Source: Rhodoferax lithotrophicus (GTDB lineage: Bacteria; Pseudomonadota; Gammaproteobacteria; Burkholderiales; Burkholderiaceae_C). From it: a stretch of 64,000 bases of DNA. Of the stretch, positions 53,078 through 62,157 are shown one piece after another (position 1 is the stretch's first letter; every line of letters starts with the position of its first letter). The position numbers and the translations under genes were made by a program. Below the pieces are notes generated by a model, which ran no database searches, was not told the DNA's origin, and saw nothing but the letters and a program-made list of their open reading frames with translations. Location: assembly GCF_019973615.1 (NCBI RefSeq), contig NZ_AP024238.1, positions 4,423,989-4,487,988 on the forward strand. The letters run 5' to 3'.

Positions 53078-56022
53078 GCCTCATCCCTCTTGGCGTGTTT
53101 CCGCCATGCGGTGATGTTGATGTGACTGACGACCGCACCGGGTTGCTCACCCCCAACAGGCGACACATGCATGACAAACCAACGCTCCTCGGTGGGTGAA
53201 TGGCAGGGGTATTCAAGCGTGAAATGCGTACTGCGCCCTTCAAGCACCTGGCACACGCCGCGTTGAGCGCTCAACACGGTAGGGTCATCCGGCGGTTCAT
53301 GAATGTCTTTACAGACCTCCAGGTAATTGATGCCGGGGCCGGAATGTGCCAAAAACGGGTCACCGTTGTCTTTGGCAAACTTGCGCCAGGCGGTATTCAC
53401 CAAAGTGATGATGCCTGCGCTGTTAAGTACCGCAATGTGCTCTGACAACGCATCAATGATGTGCTGCAAGCGCGACACCTCATGCAGCGCGGTGACATCC
53501 ATGAAGGTGATCACCGCACCTTTGGCCCGGCTTGAGGGCACGCTGTAAGGCAACATGCGTACAAAATAATGCAAGCCATTGATACCCCGGATTTCCTTCT
53601 CAACCTTGTTGCCATCGGTCAGGGTGCGGTTCAGGTCGGCAATCAATTCGGGGTAGAGCAGCGTGTGGGCCAGATCGTCCAGCGGGCGACCAATATCACT
53701 GTCACGCAGACGAAAGATGTGGGTGGCATCGGGCGAAAAGCGTGTCAAGTGCATGCGTTCATCCACAAATACCGTGCCTGCGGCCACGGCCTGTGCCATG
53801 TTGTCCAGGTCGGCATTCAGGCGGTTGAGAATATCAATTTTCTCCTGATATTCGGCATTAACGGTATTGAGTTCTTCATTCACCGACTGCAATTCCTCAT
53901 TGGAACTTTGCAGCTCTTCGTTGGAACTCATCAGCTCCTCGTTGGTGGACTGCAGCTCTTCGTTGCTGGTTTCCAGCTCCTCCACCGTGGCCTGCAGACT
54001 CTCGCGGGTGGCACAGAGCTCACGCTCGAGCAGCTCCATCCGCTCGGTGGTTTCAGAGTTCACATCAATAGCGGTGATGGCCTCGGCAGCAGCAGGGGCG
54101 AGCAGTTGCTCAAACGCCAGCAAGTTCAGGCGCTCGCCCTCAAACTCTTCTACCGGCCAAGCGCTCAAACGCACATATTCCACCTGGCCATCGTGATTGG
54201 TAAAACGCAACCGGTCTGAGTTGACACTCACACCTTCACGTCCGGCTTTGAACAGCAAAGCCACCGCCACCGGCACCAGTGGTTCGGGCAGGATACGGCT
54301 AAGCTCCAGGCTGGCATGGCCCTCACGCAAGTGCAAAAACTTGGCCACATTGCCATAAGAATGCAGCAGCTCTTGCCGGGTATTGACCAAAATCGCCGCA
54401 GGTGGTGCAAAAGCCTGCAGCAGCGTACTAAAGCCTTGCTCGACCGCCGTGTGTTTTACCCGTGCGTGACGTGTGCCTGGGCTGCTGGTCGTCAACGTCG
54501 GCGTGTAGCCATAGCCAGAACCCTTGCTCATGTCCAGCGGCTGGTTCAGCGGCTTGACCATTTGCCAGATCTTGTGTCGGGCACTGATCGGGGTGAAGTC
54601 TTTTTGTAACCCAGCAAGCGACTCACTGGAGCCCAAAAACAGATGGGCACGCGGCAGCAGCGCGTATTGCAGGCGCTTGAGGGCGCGCTCTTGCGCCTGG
54701 GTTTTGAAGTAAATCAATGCGTTACGACACACCACCAAGTCCATGCGGGTGAAGGGTGGGTCTGAGAGCATGTTGTGCCGGGCAAACACAATACACTGTC
54801 GCAATTCGTTTTTAACCACAAAGCTGTTGCCGCGTTTGACAAAAAAGCGCTCCAGTTGTTGCGTCGAAACCTCCGCCGCAATCGACTCCGGATAAGTCCC
54901 CGCGCCAGCAAACTCAATGTTTTGCTGCTCCACATCGGTCGCGAAAATTTTCAACGTGGGCCACCGCTTGAGCTGATCAAACGCCTCCAGAAACAGCATG
55001 GCAATCGAATACGCTTCTTCGCCAGTAGAGACCGCCGCTGCCCACACCCGAATCGTATCGCCACCCTGTTTGCGTGCCACCATGGGATCGATGATCTGGC
55101 GACCCAAAATCTCAAAGGCTTCACTGTCGCGGAAAAAACTGGTCACCGGTATCAGCATTTCACGGCGCAGAATCAGTACCTCGTTGCGATCATTACTCAG
55201 CAGCTCCAGATAGGCATCCAGTGCGATCACCTGACGCACATTCATTCGCCGCTCAATGCGACGCATCACTGTTCCGGTTTTGTATTCCTGAAAATCGATG
55301 CCACCCAATTGCAACAACAAGCGCATGATGCCGTTGAACGCAGCCTCCGGGCTGAGTGCCAGTGCCCGCCCGACAGGCTCCTCCATGGCTACAGCGGCTT
55401 GAACAATCGGCTGGTTGGTGATGTGCGCCAACAGCCGCGCGCCAATCTGCCCCACCGGCAAAATGGCATCCACCAGACCGGTGGCGATGATGGAACGCGG
55501 CATGCCGTCAAATTTGGCATCTGCGGGATCTTGCGCAATCAAAAAACCACCTGCATCATTGATGGCCGATGCACCACGAGTGCCATCAGACCCGGTGCCA
55601 GAAAGCACCACTCCGACCGAACGGGCACCATGGTGTTGCGCCATGGATTTGAAGAACACGTCAATTGGCAACGTCAAGATACGCGGGTTTTTGGGCGTGA
55701 GGGTGAGTTTGGCCTCCCCCATGTGCATGATCGAACCCGGTGGAATCAAGTACACGTGATTGGGTTCAATCGACATATCTTGCTCAACCATCACCACAGG
55801 CATGGCTGTGTGACGCGAGAGCAAATTGACCATCATGCTTTTATGATCGGGCGACAAGTGCTGGATAACCACAAAGGTGGCTCCCGAGTCGCAGGTCAAG
55901 CCGTCAAACAGCTTCTCAAGTGCTTCCAGACCGCCCGCCGAAGCGCCAATCGCCACAATATCGGCGGGGGCCTCAGGCGTGGGGGATGCCCTCCGCGCTT
56001 CATTCACTTGCTTGGAACACAT
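53074..56022 (-). CDS. CheB-CheR-PAS fusion protein
   Basis: 982 residues. The CheB-type methylesterase domain (about 20-200) has Ser29 in GASAGG, His in IQHLSPDH and Asp in SGTGSDGTRG, with no receiver in front. A CheR-type methyltransferase domain follows (about 215-480, with AAVSTGEEAYSIAM and LVVCRNALIYF). Then come a PAS-like region, a long coiled coil of repeated ELQSSNEEL-like units (about 660-760) and further PAS domains. There is no histidine-kinase module at the end. It is translationally coupled to the GGDEF-EAL gene and divergent from a B12-binding MerR regulator. Confidence 0.95.
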   Translation of the reverse strand: MCSKQVNEARRASPTPEAPADIVAIGASAGGLEALEKLFDGLTCDSGATFVVIQHLSPDHKSMMVNLLSRHTAMPVVMVEQDMSIEPNHVYLIPPGSIMHMGEAKLTLTPKNPRILTLPIDVFFKSMAQHHGARSVGVVLSGTGSDGTRGASAINDAGGFLIAQDPADAKFDGMPRSIIATGLVDAILPVGQIGARLLAHITNQPIVQAAVAMEEPVGRALALSPEAAFNGIMRLLLQLGGIDFQEYKTGTVMRRIERRMNVRQVIALDAYLELLSNDRNEVLILRREMLIPVTSFFRDSEAFEILGRQIIDPMVARKQGGDTIRVWAAAVSTGEEAYSIAMLFLEAFDQLKRWPTLKIFATDVEQQNIEFAGAGTYPESIAAEVSTQQLERFFVKRGNSFVVKNELRQCIVFARHNMLSDPPFTRMDLVVCRNALIYFKTQAQERALKRLQYALLPRAHLFLGSSESLAGLQKDFTPISARHKIWQMVKPLNQPLDMSKGSGYGYTPTLTTSSPGTRHARVKHTAVEQGFSTLLQAFAPPAAILVNTRQELLHSYGNVAKFLHLREGHASLELSRILPEPLVPVAVALLFKAGREGVSVNSDRLRFTNHDGQVEYVRLSAWPVEEFEGERLNLLAFEQLLAPAAAEAITAIDVNSETTERMELLERELCATRESLQATVEELETSNEELQSTNEELMSSNEELQSSNEELQSVNEELNTVNAEYQEKIDILNRLNADLDNMAQAVAAGTVFVDERMHLTRFSPDATHIFRLRDSDIGRPLDDLAHTLLYPELIADLNRTLTDGNKVEKEIRGINGLHYFVRMLPYSVPSSRAKGAVITFMDVTALHEVSRLQHIIDALSEHIAVLNSAGIITLVNTAWRKFAKDNGDPFLAHSGPGINYLEVCKDIHEPPDDPTVLSAQRGVCQVLEGRSTHFTLEYPCHSPTEERWFVMHVSPVGGEQPGAVVSHINITAWRKHAKRDEA

Positions 56023-56101
56023 ATGAAATTTTTAACTCCAACGAAACCGGATAACTCACCACAAAAAGCATAGTGGCAATCCCTGCATTATCCTCATTTA
56101 C

Positions 56102-56122
56102 ATATTTGTCCTGGACAAATAT
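56102..56122. promoter_or_regulatory. Perfect 21-bp inverted repeat before the MerR gene
   Basis: Two perfect 10-base arms (ATATTTGTCC and GGACAAATAT) flank one central T. The site ends six bases before the MerR start codon and lies in the 106-base gap shared with the divergent CheB-CheR fusion gene. MerR-family B12 regulators often repress their own divergent promoters at such palindromes, so this is a likely operator; that is inferred from symmetry and position. Confidence 0.7.
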
Positions 56123-56128
56123 CAAAGC

Positions 56129-57070
56129 ATGACACAGATCAAGATTCCAGTCTTCAGCCAAGCCCAAGTGGAACAACGCACCGGACTCAGCCGCGAAGTG
56201 CTGCGCAAATGGGAACTGCGCTATGGTTTCCCACAGCCAGGAAGGGGTGCGCGAGGCCAACGCCACTACAGCTCAAACGATGTGCACAAACTTGAGTTGA
56301 TCAGCCGATTGCTCAGGCAGGATCTGCGCGCTGGTACGCTGGTTGCTTTGCCCGTGGCGGCCTTGCAAGCCCTGCATGATGAATACAGTACGCAAACTGG
56401 CCAAAATCGCCCCCCCCCCGAGACCTTGACGCAGGCCACACACACGCTGCTGGAAAGTTTGTTGCCTGGTCACAGTCTTGAGGCAACAGGTTTGTTTTTG
56501 CAAAGCCAATTGCTTGTGCATGGCTTGGACAATTTTGTCGCTCACCTGATGCCGGCCTTCAATCTGGCCGTGGGCGAAGCCTGGCTCGACCAGCGTTTGA
56601 GCATTGCCGCCGAACACCACTACACCGCCACGCTGCGCCAAGTGGTGCTGCGCGCCTTGCCCGAACCCAGCCTGAATATCAAGCTGCCCCAGGTACTGCT
56701 CACCACACCACCAGGTGAGTTGCATAGCCTGGGCTTACTGGCTCTGCACGCCCAACTGAGCCTGGAAGGGGCGCACTGCATCAACCTGGACTGCCAACTG
56801 CCTGCCACGGAAGTGCTGCGTGTCGTGCATGATTTTCAAGTGGGGGTGGTGGCAGTCTCTGCCAGTGGGTGCATGCCTGCGCTTGAATTCACACACTATG
56901 TGGATGCCTTGACCCGCACCCTGCCGGAAGATTGCACGCTTTGGCTCGGGGGGCAAGGTTGCGCTGCATTGAACCTGAAAGAGGGCATGAACTGCACCCT
57001 GTTCAAGGATACCAGCCAAGCCGTTAGGCACTGGCTGAGTCTGGCCAAAGCACATCGCGAATGTGTTTGA
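56129..57070 (+). CDS. MerR regulator with cobalamin-binding domain (CarH/LitR-like)
   Basis: 313 residues. The MerR DNA-binding domain (about 8-75) has FSQAQVEQRTGLSREVLRKW and ELRYGFPQPGRG. The middle helical domain carries W152, then nine residues, then Glu162-His163: the Wx9EH motif of CarH-type B12 photoreceptors. The cobalamin domain has ELHSLG (197-202), matching the E/DxHxxG lower-ligand motif with His199. The residue after W152 is Leu, where CarH has an upper-ligand His, so the light response may differ. It is divergent from the CheB-CheR/GGDEF-EAL pair and has a palindrome just before its start. Confidence 0.9.
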   Translation: MTQIKIPVFSQAQVEQRTGLSREVLRKWELRYGFPQPGRGARGQRHYSSNDVHKLELISRLLRQDLRAGTLVALPVAALQALHDEYSTQTGQNRPPPETLTQATHTLLESLLPGHSLEATGLFLQSQLLVHGLDNFVAHLMPAFNLAVGEAWLDQRLSIAAEHHYTATLRQVVLRALPEPSLNIKLPQVLLTTPPGELHSLGLLALHAQLSLEGAHCINLDCQLPATEVLRVVHDFQVGVVAVSASGCMPALEFTHYVDALTRTLPEDCTLWLGGQGCAALNLKEGMNCTLFKDTSQAVRHWLSLAKAHRECV

Positions 57071-57079
57071 CGCTTCTTT

Positions 57080-57130
57080 TTAAATAGCATCCAGTGCTTT
57101 CATTACAAGCACCAGAAGGCAATTCTTCTT
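57080..57130. repeat. Dispersed palindromic repeat, between merR and rfaE2
   Basis: AAATAGCATCCAGTGCTT, loop TCATTAC, then AAGCACCAGAAGGCAATTCTT. Placed between two convergent stops, it may also act as a terminator. Confidence 0.65.
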
Positions 57131-57650
57131 ACAAACCGCGAATTTTCCTTACCAAGGCTGTCGTGGAGTAACCTGCTACAAACGGCAAGGCTTGAGCCCG
57201 ACCGCCCCAGGTGTGGATCAACGCCGTTTCGGGCAGTTTGCTCATATCGTAATCACCTCCCTTTACCAGCACATCCGGGCGCACCAGGCCAATGAGTTCG
57301 AGCGGCGTGTCTTCATCAAACCAGGTCACCAGACTACTGCTGGCCAAGGCAGCAATCACACAAGCGCGATCCATTTCATTGTTCAGCGGCCGATCAGCCC
57401 CCTTGCCCAGGCGGCGCGCCGAGGAGTCGGTATTCAACGCCACCAGCAAACTGCCCCCCAAGGCTCTGGCTTGTTCAAGGTACATCACATGACCGCGGTG
57501 CAGCACGTCAAAAACCCCATTGGTGAACACCAGGGGACGTGGCAATTGGACCAAACGCCGCAGCAAATCATCGGGATGGCACAGTTTGTGGACAATGAGT
57601 TGCTCCGCTTGCGGAACGCTAAAGGCAGAATGTAGTGGGGTTTCAGACAT
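57129..57650 (-). CDS. rfaE2: D-glycero-beta-D-manno-heptose 1-phosphate adenylyltransferase
   Basis: 173 residues, a nucleotidyltransferase of the cytidylyl/adenylyl type with the signature TNGVFDVLHRGHVMYL and a later VKGGDYDMSKLPE. It makes ADP-heptose for lipopolysaccharide inner core; here it stands alone rather than fused to the heptose kinase as in E. coli HldE. The N-terminal 25 residues are extra to the catalytic fold. It converges on the MerR gene across a palindromic repeat. Confidence 0.93.
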   Translation of the reverse strand: MSETPLHSAFSVPQAEQLIVHKLCHPDDLLRRLVQLPRPLVFTNGVFDVLHRGHVMYLEQARALGGSLLVALNTDSSARRLGKGADRPLNNEMDRACVIAALASSSLVTWFDEDTPLELIGLVRPDVLVKGGDYDMSKLPETALIHTWGGRAQALPFVAGYSTTALVRKIRGL

Positions 57651-57741
57651 GTGCTTGATGCTATCAGTTCACACGGCACACTTATGCTTGCGAACTGGGC
57701 AAGTATTTACAAACAGCGCCATTGGCATAATCCAGTCCCAT

Positions 57742-58974
57742 ATGAACCTGATCCCCATCAATATTGACTCCATCGTCGTCGGCCAGCCACTGCCGTGTGC
57801 GCTGCGCGACGAAAATGGCGTGTTATTGGCCGGCAAAGGTTATCTGGTCAACAACCGGCTGGAACTGCAGGTGATGCTGGGCAGGCGGGAGAACGTCTAC
57901 ATTGATTTTGACCAATCAGATAACTTTCGCCGAGCCTACGTCAACAGGCTCAACAATCTGGTGCTGGAAGACCGCGCCATTGGTCAAATAGCCGATATGC
58001 AAATGTCAGCCTACGGTGCCAAAAGAGCAGCCCAGGCCGAGTTCAGCGGCGACCCTGACTGGCTCGACCTGCAAACCCAAGCCCATGGCATTCTGCGTGA
58101 CACCAATGGAGATACGTTCCTACCCCGACTGGAACGCTTGCAAACCGCGCTGGAGCGCTATACCCTGCGTAATCCTGATGGAACCCTCTTTGCATTGATC
58201 AACCTTGCCGCTGGCGAGATACGGCACTACAGCGCGACCCACGCGATGCTGGTGTGTGTGGTTTGTTCTGTGGCTGCGCGTGATGTCCTGAAATGGCCCG
58301 ACGACCAGATCAAATCCATGTGCAGTGCAGCGCTCACCATGAACATTGGCATGACCGATTTGCATGACCGGCTGAATATACAAATTGAACCCCCCACGCC
58401 AGAGCAAGTCAAACGCATTGAAACCCATGCACCTCGCTCGGTCGACATGCTGCAACAAATGGGGGTCACTGATGACTTATGGCTTGAAGCGGTGTTGAAT
58501 CATCGCGCCCAAGTGCCCGGCCCTTTGGCCAAACGTACTCCTGGCAAGCGACTGGCACGGCTGATTCAACGCGTTGACATGTTTGCCGCACGCCTGTCGC
58601 CCCGTGCCTCACGCCCACCTGACTCGCCGGCAGCGGCCATGCAGTCGTGTTATTTCGATGAAAACCGCCAGATTGATGAGGCCGGAGCGGCCTTGATCAA
58701 GGCCGTGGGCATTTACTCCCCAGGCACCTATGTACGGCTCAACACCCAGGAAATTGCTGTCGTGGTTAAACGTGGTCTCAACACGACCATGCCCAAAGTA
58801 GCCGTACTGATCAACCGTCATGGGATGGTCACTGGTGAACCGATGTTGCGCGAAACCAGCCAGACCGAATACCGCATTGTGGCCAGCGTGCCGCATCGAG
58901 ATATCAAAATAAACCACAATCTGGATCGTTTGTTGGCGCTCACCAAACCATCGGCCTCTGATCGACCCTGGTAG
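57742..58974 (+). CDS. HD-GYP-like protein without the HD pair
   Basis: 410 residues from the ATG at 57742. The N-terminal domain (MNLIPINIDSIVVGQPLP) resembles the module before HD-GYP phosphodiesterases, and the C-terminal part has SPGTYVRLNTQEIAVVVKRG, also typical. Where active enzymes have His-Asp, this protein reads AALTMNIGM (Met200-Asn201), and the first His region is YSATHAML. A c-di-GMP phosphodiesterase activity is therefore doubtful; a binding or scaffold role is possible. It is divergent from rfaE2 and converges on a small zinc-ribbon gene. Confidence 0.85.
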   Translation: MNLIPINIDSIVVGQPLPCALRDENGVLLAGKGYLVNNRLELQVMLGRRENVYIDFDQSDNFRRAYVNRLNNLVLEDRAIGQIADMQMSAYGAKRAAQAEFSGDPDWLDLQTQAHGILRDTNGDTFLPRLERLQTALERYTLRNPDGTLFALINLAAGEIRHYSATHAMLVCVVCSVAARDVLKWPDDQIKSMCSAALTMNIGMTDLHDRLNIQIEPPTPEQVKRIETHAPRSVDMLQQMGVTDDLWLEAVLNHRAQVPGPLAKRTPGKRLARLIQRVDMFAARLSPRASRPPDSPAAAMQSCYFDENRQIDEAGAALIKAVGIYSPGTYVRLNTQEIAVVVKRGLNTTMPKVAVLINRHGMVTGEPMLRETSQTEYRIVASVPHRDIKINHNLDRLLALTKPSASDRPW

Positions 58975-59060
58975 CTGATCGATTTCCCGTTTAGCAAACT
59001 CTATTGCAGACCTCGACGGTGCATCGGGTGGTCAGTCATTGGAAATCTGACCAACCCCGT

Positions 59061-59279
59061 TCAGTTAAAACTGCGACTACTCTGAAAGTCTGGTCGTGCG
59101 CCGGGTGACCACCAGGCCCGCACTGTGGCGAAGATACAGCGACAACCTGTACAGCGGTATTGGCCCGTAGGCAGCAATGCACCATTGTCTGCCCGCTCAA
59201 TCACGGACTGATAACTGGTGGAACCACAATCCCGGCATTTGTAAACAGTTTTGTAAAAGATTTTTTTGATCATTCTCAT
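59061..59279 (-). CDS. Small zinc-ribbon protein, unknown function
   Basis: 72 residues, basic. Two CxxC pairs, CRDC near residue 15 and CTGC near residue 43, could bind one zinc ion. The rest reads as a simple two-stranded ribbon with a conserved-looking TVRAWW. An internal ATG at 59273 (MIKKIFYK) is an alternative start. I do not recognise a named family. It converges on the HD-like gene. Confidence 0.65.
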   Translation of the reverse strand: MRMIKKIFYKTVYKCRDCGSTSYQSVIERADNGALLPTGQYRCTGCRCIFATVRAWWSPGARPDFQSSRSFN

Positions 59280-59373
59280 GTGGTTGCACTTTAGCGCGAC
59301 CTTTTCATTTTGAGAAATTCAAAAATGCAAGCAGACGTAACCCATTTGACGGGCTCTAACAAGATAACCTTCG

Positions 59374-59994
59374 TCAGCAAGGTTGGGTATCGATAAAACT
59401 GGCGCGCTGCATCAGCTTGTCATGCAGTTTCAGCAGGTTGGGAAACGGCTCACGCCAATTGATTTCTGGAAACCTAAAGTCCAGGTAACCCAATGCCACG
59501 CCCACAGAAATATCGGCCAATGTCAGGTGAATGCCTACGCAATACGCTTTGTCACCCAAACCCTTACTCATGGCCTGCAAGGCCGCATTAACCTTGCCCA
59601 ACTGGCGATCAATCCAGGCCTGGCTACGCTGCTCTGGTGTGCGTTCACTCCAAGTGGCTTCCAACCGGGCTAAAACTGAAGCATCCAGTACGCCATCAGC
59701 CAGCGCTTCCCAAGTTTTAACCTCGGCACGCTCTCGCCCTACACCAGGAATCAATTTGCCAACTGGTGACAGGGTGTCGAGGTATTCCACAATCACGCGC
59801 GAATCAAAAATGGCCTCGCCACCTTCCATCATCAGACATGGCACTTTACCCAAAGGGCTGGACTGTGTAATGGTTGTATCAGCAGACCACACGTTTTCCA
59901 GCACATAGTCGTAGTCGAGTTTTTTCTCTGCCATGACCACGCGCACCTTGCGCACATAAGGGCTGGAATTAGATCCGATGAGTTTCATAGCCAT
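59374..59994 (-). CDS. Glutathione S-transferase family protein
   Basis: 206 residues: an N-terminal thioredoxin-fold domain with SNSSPYVRKVRVVMAEKKL and the cis-proline region GKVPCLMMEGGEAIFDSRVI, then an all-helical C-terminal domain with HLTLADISVGVALGYLDFR. The SPYVRKV start suggests a Ser/Tyr-type site. Class and substrate cannot be set from sequence reading. It is divergent from purB. Confidence 0.93.
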   Translation of the reverse strand: MAMKLIGSNSSPYVRKVRVVMAEKKLDYDYVLENVWSADTTITQSSPLGKVPCLMMEGGEAIFDSRVIVEYLDTLSPVGKLIPGVGRERAEVKTWEALADGVLDASVLARLEATWSERTPEQRSQAWIDRQLGKVNAALQAMSKGLGDKAYCVGIHLTLADISVGVALGYLDFRFPEINWREPFPNLLKLHDKLMQRASFIDTQPC

Positions 59995-60160
59995 GTGACA
60001 GTTTTGAAGTTATGGATGTTGTAAGAAGCGCTTCATTCTATACAGGCATGGTTTCTGAAAACTTATCCCCTGATTTTGTGCCACAAGGCCGCGCCGACAA
60101 ACACGCCAACTGTCGACATGCTTGCTGCCTTGTCCAGTGATGCGCCCTACAATGCCGCGC

Positions 60161-61540
60161 ATGACTACCTCCGCTATTTCCGCCCTTTCCCCGCTGGACG
60201 GCCGTTACGCCGCCAAACTTGCCAAATTACGCCCACCCATGAGTGAGCAGGGTTACATGCATCGGCGTGTCCAGGTTGAAGTGGCCTGGTTCATCGCCTT
60301 GAGCGATTGCGGCTTTGCTGAATTTAAGCCACTGACACCAGGTGCCCGTACTTACTTGCTGGGCTTGGTAAAAAACTTCACCGAGATTGATGCAAAAGCC
60401 ATCAAAACCATTGAAAAAACCACAAACCATGACGTGAAAGCAGTGGAATACTGGCTCAAATCCAAGTTTGAAGGCCGTCCCGAACTGGTTGCGGCGCAAG
60501 AATTTGTGCACTTTGGTTGTACCAGTGAAGACATCAACAACACCAGCCATGCACTGCAACTCAAAGCCGGACGTGACTTGGCTCTGTTGCCAACAATGGA
60601 TGCCATCATTGCCAAACTACGCGAGATGGCTCACGCTTTTGCGACGGTTTCCATGCTCAGTCGCACGCACGGTCAAACGGCCAGTCCAACCACCGTGGGC
60701 AAGGAAATTGCCAATGTGGTGGTCCGCTTGGTGGCCGCGCGCGAGAAAATTGCCAGCGTCAAACTGATGGGCAAAATGAACGGCGCGGTGGGCAACTACA
60801 ACGCACACTTATCCGCGTGGCCAGAGTTTGACTGGGAAGCTTTTAGTCGCAAAGTCATTGAGACCCCTGAACCCTTGGGCTTGGGGCTGACATTTCAACC
60901 TTACAGCATCCAGATCGAGCCACATGACTACATGGCAGAACTGTTTGATGCTGTGGCGCGTGCCAACACAATTTTGATTGACTGGTCACGTGACGTATGG
61001 GGCTATGTTTCACTCGGCTATTTCAAGCAAAAACTGCGCGATGGCGAAGTGGGCTCCTCTACCATGCCACACAAAGTTAATCCGATTGATTTCGAAAATG
61101 CCGAAGGTAATCTGGGTCTGGCCAACGCTCTGTTGCGGCACATGAGCGAAAAACTACCCATTTCACGCTGGCAACGCGACCTGACAGACAGTACCGTGCT
61201 GCGCAACATGGGTGTGGCTCTGGGTTACGCTGTACTGGCTTACCAGTCACTCGCCACAGGCTTGGGTAAATTGGAAATTAACGAAGCTGCAATTGCCGAT
61301 GATTTGGACAGTTCATGGGAAGTGCTGGCAGAGCCCATTCAAACCGTGATGCGCCGCTTTGGACTACCACAACCCTACGAGCAGTTGAAAAAATTCACTC
61401 GTGGCGAAGCCATGACACGTGAGTTGATGCAAGGCTTCATTACCGGGCTCGATTTGCCTGAAGCTGAGAAACAGCGTCTGCTGGCGATGACACCGGGAAG
61501 CTACATTGGCAAAGCAACAGAACTGGCCAAGCGCGTATAG
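60161..61540 (+). CDS. purB: Adenylosuccinate lyase
   Basis: 459 residues beginning MTTSAISALSPLDGRYA, the usual start; a TTG at 60122 would add 13 unmatched residues. The superfamily signature GSSTMPHKVNPIDFENAEGN is intact, and TSEDINNTSHALQL and SRTHGQTASPTTVGKE supply active-site residues. It cleaves SAICAR and adenylosuccinate in purine synthesis. yaeQ follows 56 bases later. Confidence 0.97.
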   Translation: MTTSAISALSPLDGRYAAKLAKLRPPMSEQGYMHRRVQVEVAWFIALSDCGFAEFKPLTPGARTYLLGLVKNFTEIDAKAIKTIEKTTNHDVKAVEYWLKSKFEGRPELVAAQEFVHFGCTSEDINNTSHALQLKAGRDLALLPTMDAIIAKLREMAHAFATVSMLSRTHGQTASPTTVGKEIANVVVRLVAAREKIASVKLMGKMNGAVGNYNAHLSAWPEFDWEAFSRKVIETPEPLGLGLTFQPYSIQIEPHDYMAELFDAVARANTILIDWSRDVWGYVSLGYFKQKLRDGEVGSSTMPHKVNPIDFENAEGNLGLANALLRHMSEKLPISRWQRDLTDSTVLRNMGVALGYAVLAYQSLATGLGKLEINEAAIADDLDSSWEVLAEPIQTVMRRFGLPQPYEQLKKFTRGEAMTRELMQGFITGLDLPEAEKQRLLAMTPGSYIGKATELAKRV

Positions 61541-61596
61541 CACCATCCATCCTGTCTCTTGTTGCGCGGCACATCGGGTGTCTATTTTGAAAAAAC

Positions 61597-62157
61597 ATGG
61601 CCACCAAATCAACCATCTTCAAAGTCAATCTGCAAATTGCCGACATTGACCACGGCTACTATGCCGATCATGCGCTCACCCTTGCACGCCACCCCAGTGA
61701 GACCGATGAACGCATGATGGTTCGCCTGTGTGCCTTGGCGTTGCAAGCCCACCAACTACAAGACATGTGCGGCGGTGACGGCACACTGGCTTTTGGTGCA
61801 GGCCTGTCAGATCCCGATGAACCTGATGTCTGGCTGCGCGATTTCACCGGACAAACCCGGTTGTGGATAGAAGTGGGACAACCCGAAGACAAGCCCCTAA
61901 ACAAAGCTTGCAGCAAATCTGATGCTGTTGTGCTGTACGCCTTTGGTCACGCCGCTGACATCTGGTGGCGCAGCATCGAGGCCAAACTAACACGCCTGAA
62001 AAACCTGCAGGTCATGCGTATTCCCAGCGCAAGTGCACAAGAGCTTACGCCCCTGGCACAACGCAGCATGAGCCTGCAGGCGACCATCCAAGAGGGTGCA
62101 TTGATGCTAGGTGACGGTGTGCATAACATTCATATCGATCCGATACGCTGGAAATAA
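61597..62157 (+). CDS. yaeQ: YaeQ family protein
   Basis: 186 residues, standard length for the family: MATKSTIFKVNLQIADIDHGYYADHALTL-type start, GLSDPDEPDVWLRDFTG and LWIEVGQPEDKPLNKA in the middle, and VHNIHIDPIRWK at the end. The fold is related to PD-(D/E)xK nucleases, but the cellular role is not established. It follows purB on the same strand. Confidence 0.94.
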   Translation: MATKSTIFKVNLQIADIDHGYYADHALTLARHPSETDERMMVRLCALALQAHQLQDMCGGDGTLAFGAGLSDPDEPDVWLRDFTGQTRLWIEVGQPEDKPLNKACSKSDAVVLYAFGHAADIWWRSIEAKLTRLKNLQVMRIPSASAQELTPLAQRSMSLQATIQEGALMLGDGVHNIHIDPIRWK

